A DNA stretch of 64,000 nt, taken from JAJFUV01 sp964384215 (GTDB lineage: Bacteria; Acidobacteriota; Terriglobia; Bryobacterales; Bryobacteraceae). Both the position numbers and the translations under genes were made by a program. This document shows, in pieces, positions 27,224 through 36,439 of the stretch. The stretch spans positions 1 through 64,000 of the forward strand of contig CAYLLB010000023.1 in the NCBI GenBank assembly GCA_964384215.1, written 5' to 3'. Each line of letters opens with the position of its first letter. The first letter of the stretch is position 1. Below the pieces are notes generated by a model. The model was not told the DNA's origin. It made no database searches and saw only the letters and a list, made by a program, of their open reading frames with translations.

Positions 27224-27248
27224 ATTGTAGTAGTCCGGCGGATACAAT
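27224..27248. promoter_or_regulatory. Divergent TACAAT promoters for the M3 peptidase and CmcI-like genes
   Basis: The minus strand carries TACAAT at 27224-27229 (27 nt before ATG 27196). The plus strand carries TACAAT at 27243-27248 (15 nt before ATG 27264), with a weak TTACAT at 27220-27225 spaced 17 nt. Two outward-facing identical -10 boxes lie within 25 bp. Confidence 0.55.
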
Positions 27249-27263
27249 GGTTCATCCGCACCT

Positions 27264-27983
27264 ATGAAAACCAGAGCCACCGTCCTGATTGCCGTCTCGA
27301 CCGCCCTGGCCGGAGCCGTCCTCGGCGCCTGGGGGTCCGCCAGCTACTTGCGCGCTCCGGAGCGCGTTGTGGCGGCGTTCCACCGCTGGTATCACGCCAA
27401 CGGCGCGACGACCTTCAACAACACGTCCTGGCTGGGCATCCCCACGCAGAAGTGCCCGCTGGACACATGGACCTACCAGGAGATTTTCGCTGAAACAAAA
27501 CCGGACGTGCTGGTGGAAACCGGAACATACAAGGGCGGTAGCTCGTTCTTCTACGCGTCAGTTTTCGACCTTATGAAGCACGGACGTGTCATCACGGTGG
27601 ACATCGAAGACTATCCGGGCAAGCCGCCGCACGAGCGCATCCAGTTTCTGTTGGGCTCCTCAACATCGGACGAAATCATCCGGAAAATTCGTGATTCCAT
27701 CAAGCCCGGCGAAAGAGTCATGGTGGCGCTCGATTCGGACCACAGCAAAGCCCATGTCGCCAGGGAACTCGCGCTATACAGCCCGCTGGTCTCGCCCGGA
27801 ATGTACCTCGTGGTGGAGGATACGCACTTTAACGGGCATCCGATCCTGCCGCACCACGGTCCCGGTCCGATGGAAGCGGTCGACGAATTCGTGGCCGCGC
27901 ATCCTGAATTCATCATTGACCGCTCGCGCGAAAAGTTCGGTATGACGTTCAATCCGCGCGGATGGTTGAAGCGCGTGAAGTAG
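27264..27983 (+). CDS. CmcI-family methyltransferase-like protein, membrane-anchored
   Basis: The 239-residue protein has an N-terminal hydrophobic anchor (TVLIAVSTALAGAVLGAWG) and then the cephalosporin-hydroxylase (CmcI) Rossmann core: PDVLVETGTYKGGSSFF (SAM loop), GRVITVDIED, VMVALDSDHSKAHV, YLVVEDTHFNGHP and MEAVDEF. Members are SAM-dependent methyltransferases acting on sugars or small molecules. It is co-transcribed with the following sulfatase (8 nt gap). The N-terminal anchor is unusual for a SAM enzyme. Confidence 0.82.
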   Translation: MKTRATVLIAVSTALAGAVLGAWGSASYLRAPERVVAAFHRWYHANGATTFNNTSWLGIPTQKCPLDTWTYQEIFAETKPDVLVETGTYKGGSSFFYASVFDLMKHGRVITVDIEDYPGKPPHERIQFLLGSSTSDEIIRKIRDSIKPGERVMVALDSDHSKAHVARELALYSPLVSPGMYLVVEDTHFNGHPILPHHGPGPMEAVDEFVAAHPEFIIDRSREKFGMTFNPRGWLKRVK

Positions 27984-27991
27984 GAGGTCCC

Positions 27992-29329
27992 ATGCCTAGC
28001 GTCTGCACCCGCCGCGAGTTGCTGGCCTCGATGGCTGCACCGCTCATGGCCGCTCCCCGCAGGCGCCCAAACATCCTGTTCATCCTCAGCGACGACCACC
28101 ACTATCAATGCCTGGGCGCCGCCGGTAATCCCCACATACATACGCCCAACCTGGACCGTTTGGCCGCGCGGGGCGTGCGCTTTTCCAATGCCCAGATCAG
28201 CACGTCGCAGTGCGCGCCGAGCCGCGGCATCCTGCTCTCGGGCCTTGAAACCTACCAAAACGGCCTCATCAGCAACGGTCAGATTCGCTTCCGCGAAGGA
28301 CTCGGGCCGACGGTGGTCGAGCAATTGCGCCGCACAGGCTACGACACCGTGCTGGTCGGCAAGTGGCACATCGCGAATCCGCCGCGGGAATGCGGTTTCG
28401 CCCGCGCGCCGCTCTGGCTGCCGGGCGGTGGTAGCGTTTACCGAAACCCGAAACTGTGCCGCGGCCTGGACAGCCAGCCCACCGAAACGCCCGGGCACAT
28501 CACGGACCTATTGACGAACGCGGCGCTCGATTGCTTGCGCCAAGCCGGCGAGCAGCCGCTCTTCCTGTGGTTGGCTTACAACGCGCCGCACACTCCGTGG
28601 TACGCCGAAGCGCGCTACACCGATCTCTATGCCGGCAAGGACGCCGCTTCCATCGCGCCGCCCGCGCACCCGCCGGGCGGCCTAAAGTACGACTGGAATC
28701 TCTATTACTCCGTGATCACGCACATGGACGAGGCCATCGGCCGCCTGATCGCGGAACTCGACCGGCACGGACTCTGGAATGACACGATCGTATTCTTCCT
28801 GGGCGACAACGGCTTCACCTGCGGCTCGCACGATTGGATCGGCAAAGTTTATCCGTGGGAGGAGTCCGTGCGCGTCCCCCTTATCGCCGCCGGAGCCGGA
28901 GTCGCGCGCGGCCGCATGAACGATGCTCCGGCCGCATCTGTGGACCTTCCGCGCACCTGGCTCGACTTGGCTCATGTCGAACCGCCATCACCCCTGGCCG
29001 GCCGTTCGCTCGTAAAGACGATTCAGTCCGGCCGGGGTGGCCCCAACTACGGGTTCAGTGTGTGGGACGATGGCCGTCCCGGCGCCCTTGCCGCCAAGAA
29101 AGCCGTGGAGCCCTACCGGCTCGTCCGCACCAAGACCCACAAGCTGATCGTCTGGCAATCCGGCAGGCAGGTGCTTTACGATATCCGCGCGGACGTGGGT
29201 GAAGAGCACGATCTGCTCGGCAGCGCGGTCTCTCCGCGAATCGTTTTTGATCTGCGCTCGGCCCTCGCCCGGCGAATGAAAGAAACAAACGACAAGGCCA
29301 TCGAGTGGCTCACCCGCTATCATGGGTAG
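27992..29329 (+). CDS. Sulfatase (type I, Cys-type), second copy
   Basis: The chosen ATG follows AGGAGGT (27982-27988) and gives 445 residues; a longer frame inside the upstream gene was rejected. It begins CTRRELLASMAAP (Tat-like). Sulfatase motifs are NILFILSDDHHYQCLG, the maturation site SQCAPSRGILLSG, VLVGKWHIANPP and FLGDNGFTCGSHDWIGK. The overall length is close to that of the sulfatase at 23680 but the two differ throughout, so they are paralogues with different substrates rather than a recent duplication. Confidence 0.9.
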   Translation: MPSVCTRRELLASMAAPLMAAPRRRPNILFILSDDHHYQCLGAAGNPHIHTPNLDRLAARGVRFSNAQISTSQCAPSRGILLSGLETYQNGLISNGQIRFREGLGPTVVEQLRRTGYDTVLVGKWHIANPPRECGFARAPLWLPGGGSVYRNPKLCRGLDSQPTETPGHITDLLTNAALDCLRQAGEQPLFLWLAYNAPHTPWYAEARYTDLYAGKDAASIAPPAHPPGGLKYDWNLYYSVITHMDEAIGRLIAELDRHGLWNDTIVFFLGDNGFTCGSHDWIGKVYPWEESVRVPLIAAGAGVARGRMNDAPAASVDLPRTWLDLAHVEPPSPLAGRSLVKTIQSGRGGPNYGFSVWDDGRPGALAAKKAVEPYRLVRTKTHKLIVWQSGRQVLYDIRADVGEEHDLLGSAVSPRIVFDLRSALARRMKETNDKAIEWLTRYHG

Positions 29330-29338
29330 AAGTCACTC

Positions 29339-31612
29339 ATGGAAATAAACAAGCCCCAACTTTCGACCGCCTGTTTGCTGCGCATGTCCGAGCAGCTCGG
29401 CGTGCCGTTGAATCAAATCGTTCCGACCATCGAACTGTTCGACGAAGGCGCCACCGTGCCCTTCATTGCGCGTTACCGAAAGGAGGTCACCGGGAACCTG
29501 GACGAGGTCCAGGTCCGTGCCATCGAAGAGAAGCTGGCCTACTTCCGCGAGCTCGAGGATCGCCGCGCAACGGTGCTGCAGTCCATCGAAGAGCAAGGCA
29601 AGCTGACGCCGGAGCTCCGCGCGCGCATCGAGGCTGCGTTCGAGAAGAACGAACTCGAGGACCTCTACCTGCCCTACAAGCCGAAGCGCCGCACGAAGGC
29701 CTCCATCGCGCGTGAGAAAGGCCTCGAGCCGCTCGCCGATTACCTCTGGAACCAGACCCCGGGCGAATTGCCGCTGGCCGATCTAGCCGCCACATTTGTC
29801 AGCGAGGAAAAGGGCGTGGCGAGTGTGGAAGAGGCGCTCGAAGGCGCGCGCCACATCGTGGCGGAACGCATCAACGAGGACGCCGAAATCCGCAAGCACG
29901 TGCGCCAGATGATGATGGACAACGGCCGCGTGGTGAGCCGCGCCATACCGGGCGTGGAAGATCCCGAGGGCAAGTTCAAGATGTACGCCGAATACAGCGA
30001 GCCGGTCGCCAAAATCCCGTCGCACCGCATGCTGGCCATCCGCCGCGGTTCGAAGGAAGGCATTCTGGGCTTCGAAATCGAACTCGACCGCGAAGCCGCG
30101 CTCACTTATCTGCGGGGCCACGTGGTGCATGCTCCCGGGGATTGGGTGGAGCATCTGACCTGCGCCGCCGAAGACGCGTACGACCGCCTGTTGAATCCCT
30201 CGATTCAGACCGAAGTCCGGCTCAATTTGAAGGACCGCTCGGACGAAGAGGCCATCCGCGTCTTCCGTGAGAACCTCGAAAACCTGCTGCTGGCGCCGCC
30301 CGCGGGCATGCTTTCGGTGCTGGCCATCGATCCCGGCATCCGCACCGGCTGCAAACTAGCCGTCGTGGACGACACTGGCAAGTTCCTCGATCACGCCGTC
30401 ATCTACCCGCTCGAACCGCGCAACGATCTTGCGGGCGCCGTGAAGACGCTGGCCTCGCTCATCGCGCGCCACAATGTGCGCGCCATTGCCATCGGCAACG
30501 GAACCGGTTCGCGCGAGACGGCTGCCTTCGTGCAGGATTTCCTGCGCCAGGCGAAGCTCGAAAACGTTTTCAGCGTGGTGGTAAGTGAATCCGGCGCTTC
30601 GGTGTATTCCGCCTCCGAGATTGCGCGCCAGGAATTCCCCGATCTGGACCTCACTGTGCGCGGCGCCATCTCCATCGCGCGCCGGCTGCAGGATCCGCTG
30701 GCCGAACTGGTGAAGATCGACCCGAAGTCCATCGGGGTGGGCCAGTACCAGCACGACGTGGATCAGCGCCTGCTGAAGGAAGGCCTCGAAAGCACGGTCG
30801 AATCGTGTGTGAACCGTGTCGGGGTCGACTTGAACACCGCCTCCTGGGCCCTGCTGCGCTACGTGGCGGGCATCAACGAGCGGACCGCGCTGAAGATCGT
30901 CGAATACCGTAATGAAAACGGGAAGTTCCGTTCGCGCGTCGATCTCGAAGCCGTTCCCGGTTTTGGCCCCAAGACGTTCCAGCAGGCGGCGGGATTCCTC
31001 AGGATACGCGGAGGCGATAATCCTCTGGATATGACGGCGGTCCATCCGGAGTCCTATCCGGTCGTTGAAGAGATCGCCCGTTCGCTCGGCGTCAGCATCC
31101 CGGAGTTGATTGCCAAGCCGGAGCTTCTCGAAAAAGTGGACATGAACCAGTTCCAGACCGCGACGGTGGGCGTTTACACGCTCTCCGACATCCTGGAGGA
31201 ACTGCGCAAGCCCGGGCGCGATCCGCGCAAGCAGTTCGTGGCGCCCAAGTTCCGCGACGACGTGAAGGAGATCGCCGACCTACAGCCCGGCATGCTGGTG
31301 GAAGGGACCGTCACCAACGTGACCAACTTCGGCGCTTTCGTCGATGTCGGTGTGCACCAGGACGGCCTGGTCCACGTGAGCGAGATCTCCAACCGCTACA
31401 TCAAGGACCCCGCCGAAGCGTTGAAGGTGGGCCAGATCGTCCGCGTAAAGGTGCTCTCGGCCGACCCCAAGGCTAAGCGCATCGCGCTTTCCATCAAAGC
31501 CCTGGAAGCACCGTCAGAGGGGCGGCCGAAAGCGGAACGCAAACCCGCGTCCCGCAAGCCCACTCTCGAAGAACAGTTGGCCAAGCTGAACGCGCAGTTT
31601 CACCGCCGCTGA
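29339..31612 (+). CDS. tex: Tex-family transcription accessory protein (S1 RNA-binding)
   Basis: The 757-residue product is a full-length Tex/YhgF protein. The N-terminal helical domain holds FDEGATVPFIARYRKEVTG; the YqgF-like RNase H fold holds LAIDPGIRTGCKLAVVD; the helix-hairpin-helix region holds SWALLRYVAGI and GFGPKTFQQAAGFLRI; and an S1 domain at the C-terminus holds VEGTVTNVTNFGAFVDVGVHQ. Tex is a conserved cytosolic nucleic-acid-binding factor linked to transcription. It starts 9 nt after the sulfatase gene, which may reflect read-through rather than shared function. Confidence 0.96.
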   Translation: MEINKPQLSTACLLRMSEQLGVPLNQIVPTIELFDEGATVPFIARYRKEVTGNLDEVQVRAIEEKLAYFRELEDRRATVLQSIEEQGKLTPELRARIEAAFEKNELEDLYLPYKPKRRTKASIAREKGLEPLADYLWNQTPGELPLADLAATFVSEEKGVASVEEALEGARHIVAERINEDAEIRKHVRQMMMDNGRVVSRAIPGVEDPEGKFKMYAEYSEPVAKIPSHRMLAIRRGSKEGILGFEIELDREAALTYLRGHVVHAPGDWVEHLTCAAEDAYDRLLNPSIQTEVRLNLKDRSDEEAIRVFRENLENLLLAPPAGMLSVLAIDPGIRTGCKLAVVDDTGKFLDHAVIYPLEPRNDLAGAVKTLASLIARHNVRAIAIGNGTGSRETAAFVQDFLRQAKLENVFSVVVSESGASVYSASEIARQEFPDLDLTVRGAISIARRLQDPLAELVKIDPKSIGVGQYQHDVDQRLLKEGLESTVESCVNRVGVDLNTASWALLRYVAGINERTALKIVEYRNENGKFRSRVDLEAVPGFGPKTFQQAAGFLRIRGGDNPLDMTAVHPESYPVVEEIARSLGVSIPELIAKPELLEKVDMNQFQTATVGVYTLSDILEELRKPGRDPRKQFVAPKFRDDVKEIADLQPGMLVEGTVTNVTNFGAFVDVGVHQDGLVHVSEISNRYIKDPAEALKVGQIVRVKVLSADPKAKRIALSIKALEAPSEGRPKAERKPASRKPTLEEQLAKLNAQFHRR

Positions 31613-31621
31613 GTGAGAGGA

Positions 31622-31716
31622 GCCGCGCCGGCGCGGCACTATACATACAGGAGTTGAGGCTTTCCAGCTTCGCTAGATGCTCCGTACTTGGCCCGGCGGG
31701 TTCCCCACCCGCCGGG
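31622..31716. terminator. Two hairpins between convergent tex and Gfo/Idh genes
   Basis: The first is a perfect 16-nt palindrome at 31622-31637 (GCCGCGCC and its complement). The second is a 9-bp perfect stem, 31692-31700 with 31708-31716, around a 7-nt loop. Neither is followed by a T-run on either strand, so they may be factor-aided terminators or RNA 3' protectors. Only their position between convergent genes supports a termination role. Confidence 0.4.
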
Positions 31717-31748
31717 TCGCAATAAGGTTGCGCACCCGTGATCCGGAT

Positions 31749-33092
31749 CTAGACCTCCAGTTTCCAGGGAGCGCGGTAGGGTCTCATCACCAGGGCGTTC
31801 GCTTGCGGGTCGTCCAGAACCAGATTCTTGCTGCCGTCCCAGCGAATACTGCGGCCCACTTCCCACGAGATGTTCATCAGGTGTCCCAGCGCGGTGGCAT
31901 GATGGCAGGTCTCCGGGTTGGCTTCCGGCTGCTTGCGCTCGCGCAGGTTTTTCAGAAACAGCTCGAAGTGGTACAGGTGATCGTCCTTGGCGGCAACCGT
32001 CACTTCCGGATTCACGAAGGCTCCCGCAGGATTGAGCTTCTGCCCCCGATGGACTTCCCTCACGATCGTGTAGCCGCTGCGGTCCAACACCATGGACGCC
32101 TCGCTGCCCATGAAGCACTTCCCGTGCGATCGCATCTCGCGGCGGCAACCCGTCCGCATGGTGTATTGCAGAACGAACCCGCGCCTGGCCACGGGTCCCG
32201 GGCCGAACTCGAGCGTCGCACTGAATGTGTTCGGATAGTCGTGGTTGTCCTCGAACGCGAAGTTTCCGCCCGTGGCATGCACCGCTTTCGGCGAGTTCAC
32301 GCCCATCGCCCACAGTACGATATCGAAATGGTGCACGCCCCAGGCAACCTGGTGGCCTGCACCGGACACCCTGAACCAGTCGTAGCCGTAGTTGTAATAC
32401 ATGTTGGGGTTGTAAGCTCTGTACGGCGACGGGCCAACGAAAAAGTTCCAGTCCAATTCCGCGGGCGGATCGGTGTCGGCGGGCGAACCTGCGCCAGGCC
32501 AGTAGTTCTCGTAATCCCAGACCCGCACCTCGGAAATCTCTCCCAACTTGCCGGTCCGGATCAACTCCACAGCCTGGCGGTAATGCTCCTGGCTGCGCTG
32601 TTGCGTGCCCACCTGCACGATTCGCTTGTACTTGTGCCACGCCTGGATCGCGAACGGACCCTCGCCGACGCTGTTGCCCAGCGGCTTCTCAAGGTACACA
32701 TCTTTCCCTGCCTGGCATGCCGCGATCATGGGGAGTACGTGCCACTGCTGATTGGTGGCAATGATCACTGCGTCGACGTTCTTGTCCTCAAGTAGCTTGC
32801 GATAGTCCTTGTATGCGGCAACTTGATCGCCTCCGGCGCGGTTGCGTCCCTCAGCGAGGTATGTCGAGTTCACGTCGCAGACGGCAACAAAGCGCACGCC
32901 GGGAAACGTCTGGAAGCGGGGAATCAGCAAGCCGCGGCCTCGCGCCCCGCATCCGATCAGCGCCAGGTTGATCGTGTCATTGGGCCCCGGATTCGACCCG
33001 CCGCCCGCTGCGTAAGTTGAGGCCCAACCTGTGGACGCGACCGCCCCCGAGGCTCTCAAGAAATTCCTTCGCGTGTCACCGGCACGCATCAT
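31749..33092 (-). CDS. Tat-exported Gfo/Idh/MocA oxidoreductase
   Basis: Starting at ATG 33092 (ribosome-binding site AGAGGTG), the 447-residue product has a Tat signal (DTRRNFLRASGAVAS). Then comes the NAD-binding Rossmann domain (INLALIGCGARGRGLL; VRFVAVCDVN) and the EKPLGNSV catalytic-Lys motif. The C-terminal alpha/beta domain contains WNFFVGPSPYRAY and GAGHQVAWGVHHFDIVLWAMG. The family oxidises or reduces sugars and related polyols with bound NAD(P). Proteins of this type in Acidobacteriota and Planctomycetes often accompany DUF1080 proteins, one of which lies 1.5 kb away. Confidence 0.92.
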   Translation of the reverse strand: MMRAGDTRRNFLRASGAVASTGWASTYAAGGGSNPGPNDTINLALIGCGARGRGLLIPRFQTFPGVRFVAVCDVNSTYLAEGRNRAGGDQVAAYKDYRKLLEDKNVDAVIIATNQQWHVLPMIAACQAGKDVYLEKPLGNSVGEGPFAIQAWHKYKRIVQVGTQQRSQEHYRQAVELIRTGKLGEISEVRVWDYENYWPGAGSPADTDPPAELDWNFFVGPSPYRAYNPNMYYNYGYDWFRVSGAGHQVAWGVHHFDIVLWAMGVNSPKAVHATGGNFAFEDNHDYPNTFSATLEFGPGPVARRGFVLQYTMRTGCRREMRSHGKCFMGSEASMVLDRSGYTIVREVHRGQKLNPAGAFVNPEVTVAAKDDHLYHFELFLKNLRERKQPEANPETCHHATALGHLMNISWEVGRSIRWDGSKNLVLDDPQANALVMRPYRAPWKLEV

Positions 33093-33151
33093 GTGTTCAC
33101 CTCTAATCTCCGTCGTTTTTCCGGCCAGTATAACTCGGGGGCGAACCAGAT

Positions 33152-34120
33152 TCACAACCGGATCGTGAATCTCCGTTCGGCTGCCGCACCCATCAGGTAG
33201 CTGGTGTAATCGGGATGCCCTGCGTCTTTAAAGTCCACCCCGTGCCGCCCTGCGCCGTGGATGTTTGTCGAAGGCGCGAGCAGGTTCGACGGCAAGCGCA
33301 CCACTTCGACTTCCATCCGGCCGGGGAACACCGTACATACGGCCACGTCGTGCGGATAGGAGGCCGTTCCACAGATCGACGCGTGCACAATTCCCTTCTC
33401 CCTCACCATCCCCGTCAGGTGAAGATGCCCGCTCAACACCGCGCGCACGTTGGATCCCCGCGCCTCAACAAGTTCCAAGACCTCGGGTTCCCTCACTTTG
33501 TACGACCCGAAACCGAAACTCTTGGCCAGGACGGCTTCCTGTCGAATCGGTACAAGCGGGATGTGGCAGAACAATAGTTTCGGCAGACGAGGATTGGCGC
33601 GCAGCATGCGGTCCAGGCTGCGCACGCGCTCCTCGTACACGCTATTTGGCCGCCGCGAAGCGGATCCTGAATCATTGAACACGACGAATTCGATGCCGCG
33701 GTGAACGAAGGAATACTGCAGCCGGTCCGCGCCGAAGGCGTCGCGGTAAGGCTTTTCGTACACAGGATCGCCTTCCCGCTGCACCACCTCGTGGTTGCCC
33801 ACAGCTGTGTAGTACGGCACGCCGAGGCTGTCCAATTTCTCGCGCGCAACGGGCAGTTCTTCCCGAATCCCATCCAGGCTCTCGCCATGAATGAAATCGC
33901 CCGCGGCTACGACGAAATCCAGGTGCGGGAAGAAGTTCTGCTTGCGGATCTGTTCGAACAGCCATTCCGCGCGCCGGTTCGCTTCCGCATAGCCGTTCGC
34001 ACCGTTCGGTCCCATGAAGTGCACGTCGTTAATCTGGAGAAACCGGAACGTGGGCTGCCGTTCTGCTCCGGCCAGGAATCCAACGGCAATCGCTTCTCGG
34101 CGGCTGATTTGTCTGCTCAT
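33152..34120 (-). CDS. Calcineurin-like metallophosphoesterase, Tat-exported
   Basis: The 322-residue protein begins SRQISRREAIAVGF, a twin-arginine-like signal. The metallophosphoesterase metal motifs are in the standard order: FLQINDVHFMG, VVAAGDFIHGE, TAVGNHEVV, LLFCHIPLVP and AVLSGHLHLTG. It hydrolyses a phosphate ester outside the cytoplasm; the substrate is unknown. A TACACT box on the minus strand (34138-34143) sits 17 nt before the start. Confidence 0.92.
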   Translation of the reverse strand: MSRQISRREAIAVGFLAGAERQPTFRFLQINDVHFMGPNGANGYAEANRRAEWLFEQIRKQNFFPHLDFVVAAGDFIHGESLDGIREELPVAREKLDSLGVPYYTAVGNHEVVQREGDPVYEKPYRDAFGADRLQYSFVHRGIEFVVFNDSGSASRRPNSVYEERVRSLDRMLRANPRLPKLLFCHIPLVPIRQEAVLAKSFGFGSYKVREPEVLELVEARGSNVRAVLSGHLHLTGMVREKGIVHASICGTASYPHDVAVCTVFPGRMEVEVVRLPSNLLAPSTNIHGAGRHGVDFKDAGHPDYTSYLMGAAAERRFTIRL

Positions 34121-34209
34121 AGGTAAGACCGCTTTTCAGTGTACGCCGGCGCTGTGATGCGGAGCCCGCCATAGGCCTGTTACGCTGGGATCAAAGTAGA
34201 GGAGGGGTT

Positions 34210-34563
34210 GTGGACCAAGTCACATCAAGCAGTCTGGCCGCGAAATCTTGTATCCCGTGTCGTGAAGGCGTGCCCGCGCTAAAGGGCGACGTGCTCGCCG
34301 GTCTGGCAAGGCAGTTGCCACAGTGGTACGTGATGGAAGAACACCACCTGTGGCGCGCGTTCGTGTTCCCGGACTTCAGGACCGCGCTCGATTTCGTGAA
34401 TCGCGCCGGTGAGATCGCCGAGGCCGAAGGACACCACCCGGATCTGACGTTGAGCTGGGGCCGTGTGGAGGCAAAAATCTACACGCACAAGATCGACGGC
34501 CTGAGCGAGAGCGATTTCATCCTTGCGGCCAAGCTCGACCGGGCGTACGCCGATCGAGCGTGA
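34210..34563 (+). CDS. phhB: 4a-hydroxytetrahydrobiopterin dehydratase
   Basis: The 117-residue product matches pterin-4a-carbinolamine dehydratase in length and motifs: LWRAFVFPDFRTALDFVNR, the active-site EAEGHHPDL and the GRVEAKIYTHKIDGLSESDF end. It dehydrates 4a-hydroxytetrahydrobiopterin for recycling and also appears in molybdopterin settings. It starts at a GTG with a GAGGAGG-type ribosome-binding site. About 40 N-terminal residues precede the conserved domain and include a C-x-x-C (CIPC), which is a little longer than the usual ~95 residues. No phenylalanine hydroxylase is nearby. Confidence 0.9.
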   Translation: MDQVTSSSLAAKSCIPCREGVPALKGDVLAGLARQLPQWYVMEEHHLWRAFVFPDFRTALDFVNRAGEIAEAEGHHPDLTLSWGRVEAKIYTHKIDGLSESDFILAAKLDRAYADRA

Positions 34564-34581
34564 TCGCCGCTTTCTCTGGAA

Positions 34582-35517
34582 TCAGTTCTTCGGAACCGAA
34601 ATAGTGATGTTGCGGAATTGCAGTCCGCCGGTGTGATCGCCCTGGATGTAGAACGGACCCGGCTCACCCTCGTTCGCATCCAACGCGCCGCCGGTGATGC
34701 CTTCAATCTCCTGGGCGTCGATCGTCTTCACGCCGTTGCGGACCACGGTGAGTGTGCGTCCCACCAATGTGACGTCGAACGTCTCCCACTGACCCGGGGT
34801 GCGCGGCAGGTCCGGCTTGGGAGCGATGCGACCGTAGATCGAACCGATACGCCGCTCGGGAGGGTTTGCAGTCAAGGGTTCGTATTCAAGCTGGATTTCG
34901 TAACGGCCTCGCAGGTAGAAGCCGCTGTTGCCATGGTCCGGGCAGTTCACTTCGAAGTGCAGCCGGAAATCGTCGAACTTGCGAGCCGACTTCAGGTTCG
35001 CGCCGTGCTCTTCGTTCACCAGCAGCCCGTTTTTCACTCCCCAGTGGCTCTTACTCGGATCTCCGATTGGCTCCCAGCCATCGAGGTTCTTGCCGTTGAA
35101 CAGCGGTTCGGGATCCGTCCATGCGAGTGGGGTGGCGCGCTTCAGTTCCGGCGCACGGACACCCGTTAGCTGTGTGGTCTCCTTCCCGCGCTTCTGAAAA
35201 CCGGTAAGCTGGTTGCCGTTCGCCGTGAGTTCCCACTTGAGCGCCGGGCGCTTCTTGGACTTCTTGGCAAGATTGAGCCTCAATTTCGAATTCTTCAGCT
35301 TGAAGTCCTTCACCTGATAAACGTTGCCGCCGGTCGGCTGGAACCATACCTCCAGCGCACCGTTCTTTTCGGCGACGCCGAGCCAACTGGCTCGGGTGCT
35401 GTTGGGCGTGACTATGTTGAAATCCCAACGACCTACGAACGGATTCGTTTGAGCATGGACGACTGCCGGTGCCATGAGAGCTGCAATCAATGAAGTTCGA
35501 ACCAAAAATCGACCCAT
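34582..35517 (-). CDS. Secreted DUF1080 protein (3-keto-glycoside hydrolase-like)
   Basis: A signal peptide (RFLVRTSLIAALMAPAVVHAQ) precedes a lipocalin-like N-terminal segment (FVGRWDFNIVTP...). The DUF1080 / LamG-like sandwich follows from about residue 135 (LFNGKNLDGWEPIGDPS; NSGFYLRGRYEIQLEYE; WETFDVTLVGRTLTVVRNG). Recently studied DUF1080 members cleave or hydrate 3-keto-disaccharides made by Gfo/Idh-type dehydrogenases, which fits the Gfo/Idh gene nearby. A minus-strand TAAACT box at 35524-35529 sits 6 nt before the start. Confidence 0.88.
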   Translation of the reverse strand: MGRFLVRTSLIAALMAPAVVHAQTNPFVGRWDFNIVTPNSTRASWLGVAEKNGALEVWFQPTGGNVYQVKDFKLKNSKLRLNLAKKSKKRPALKWELTANGNQLTGFQKRGKETTQLTGVRAPELKRATPLAWTDPEPLFNGKNLDGWEPIGDPSKSHWGVKNGLLVNEEHGANLKSARKFDDFRLHFEVNCPDHGNSGFYLRGRYEIQLEYEPLTANPPERRIGSIYGRIAPKPDLPRTPGQWETFDVTLVGRTLTVVRNGVKTIDAQEIEGITGGALDANEGEPGPFYIQGDHTGGLQFRNITISVPKN

Positions 35518-35523
35518 GCTGGC

Positions 35524-35536
35524 AGTTTAGTACAAT
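35524..35536. promoter_or_regulatory. Divergent -10 boxes of the DUF1080 and PIG-L genes
   Basis: The plus strand has TACAAT at 35531-35536, 23 nt before the PIG-L ATG. The minus strand has TAAACT at 35524-35529, close to the DUF1080 ATG. The whole divergent spacer is 42 nt. Confidence 0.5.
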
Positions 35537-35559
35537 CGCGGAGTCTGGAGATACGAATC

Positions 35560-36435
35560 ATGCGGACATACACAATCCTAGTGACACTCGCGCTGGCCTT
35601 CGCCTCGTGCGCATTCACGCAGAACCACAAGTTGCGCGTCATCGCGTTCGGAGCGCACCCGGACGACGCGGAGATCCGCGCCGGCGGAGTGGCCGCCAAG
35701 TTTGCCGCCAAGGGCCACCTTGTGAAGTTCGTCTCCGTGACCAACGGGGACGCCGGGCACTGTGAGATGGGCGGCGGGGCGCTAGCCAAGCGCCGCCGCG
35801 CCGAAGCGCAACAAGCCGCTCGCCATCTCGGAATCGCGGAGTATGAAGTCTTCGACAACCACGACGGCGAACTCGTCCCGTCGTTGGAGGTACGCAAACA
35901 GGTGATCCGCGCCATCCGCTTGTGGAATGCCGACATTGTGCTCTCGCCTCGCCCTTACGACTATCACCCCGACCACCGCTACACGAGTATCCTGGTGCAG
36001 GACGCCGCATTCATGGTGCAAATCCCCATGGTGGTCACCGACGCGCCTCCGCTCAAGCGCAATCCTGTCTTCCTGTACTTCGAAGACGGTTTCCGGAAGC
36101 CGCAGCCCTTCGCGCCGGATATCGCCATCGACGTGGATGACGTCTGGCAGAAGAAGCTCGACGCGTTCGATGCCGAACCCTCGCAGTTTTACGAAGCCCA
36201 GCCCAAATGCTGGGGCGGAGGCATCGAGGTGCCCACGCACCCGGCGGAGCGCCGCAAATGGCTCGAGAAGAGGCGCAGCATTCCGCTGACGTCCGAAGTG
36301 CGCCGAGCGCTCGAACAGTGGTACGGCCCTGAACGCGCTGCGAAGATCGCTCACGCCGAAGCGTTTGAGCTTTGCGAGTATGGCCGCCGTGCATCCGCTG
36401 CCGAGTTGAAGAAGCTGTTCCCGTTCTTCGACTAA
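35560..36435 (+). CDS. PIG-L family deacetylase, secreted
   Basis: The 291-residue product has a signal peptide (TYTILVTLALAFASCAFTQ) with a Cys near the cleavage site. The core has the PIG-L/LmbE zinc motifs FGAHPDDAEI, KFVSVTNGDAG and the RPYDYHPDHRY segment. The family deacetylates N-acetylglucosamine-type sugars. Export is unusual among bshB/mshB relatives, which are cytosolic, but common in this phylum. It converges on the methyltransferase gene. Confidence 0.9.
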   Translation: MRTYTILVTLALAFASCAFTQNHKLRVIAFGAHPDDAEIRAGGVAAKFAAKGHLVKFVSVTNGDAGHCEMGGGALAKRRRAEAQQAARHLGIAEYEVFDNHDGELVPSLEVRKQVIRAIRLWNADIVLSPRPYDYHPDHRYTSILVQDAAFMVQIPMVVTDAPPLKRNPVFLYFEDGFRKPQPFAPDIAIDVDDVWQKKLDAFDAEPSQFYEAQPKCWGGGIEVPTHPAERRKWLEKRRSIPLTSEVRRALEQWYGPERAAKIAHAEAFELCEYGRRASAAELKKLFPFFD

Positions 36436-36439
36436 TGCG

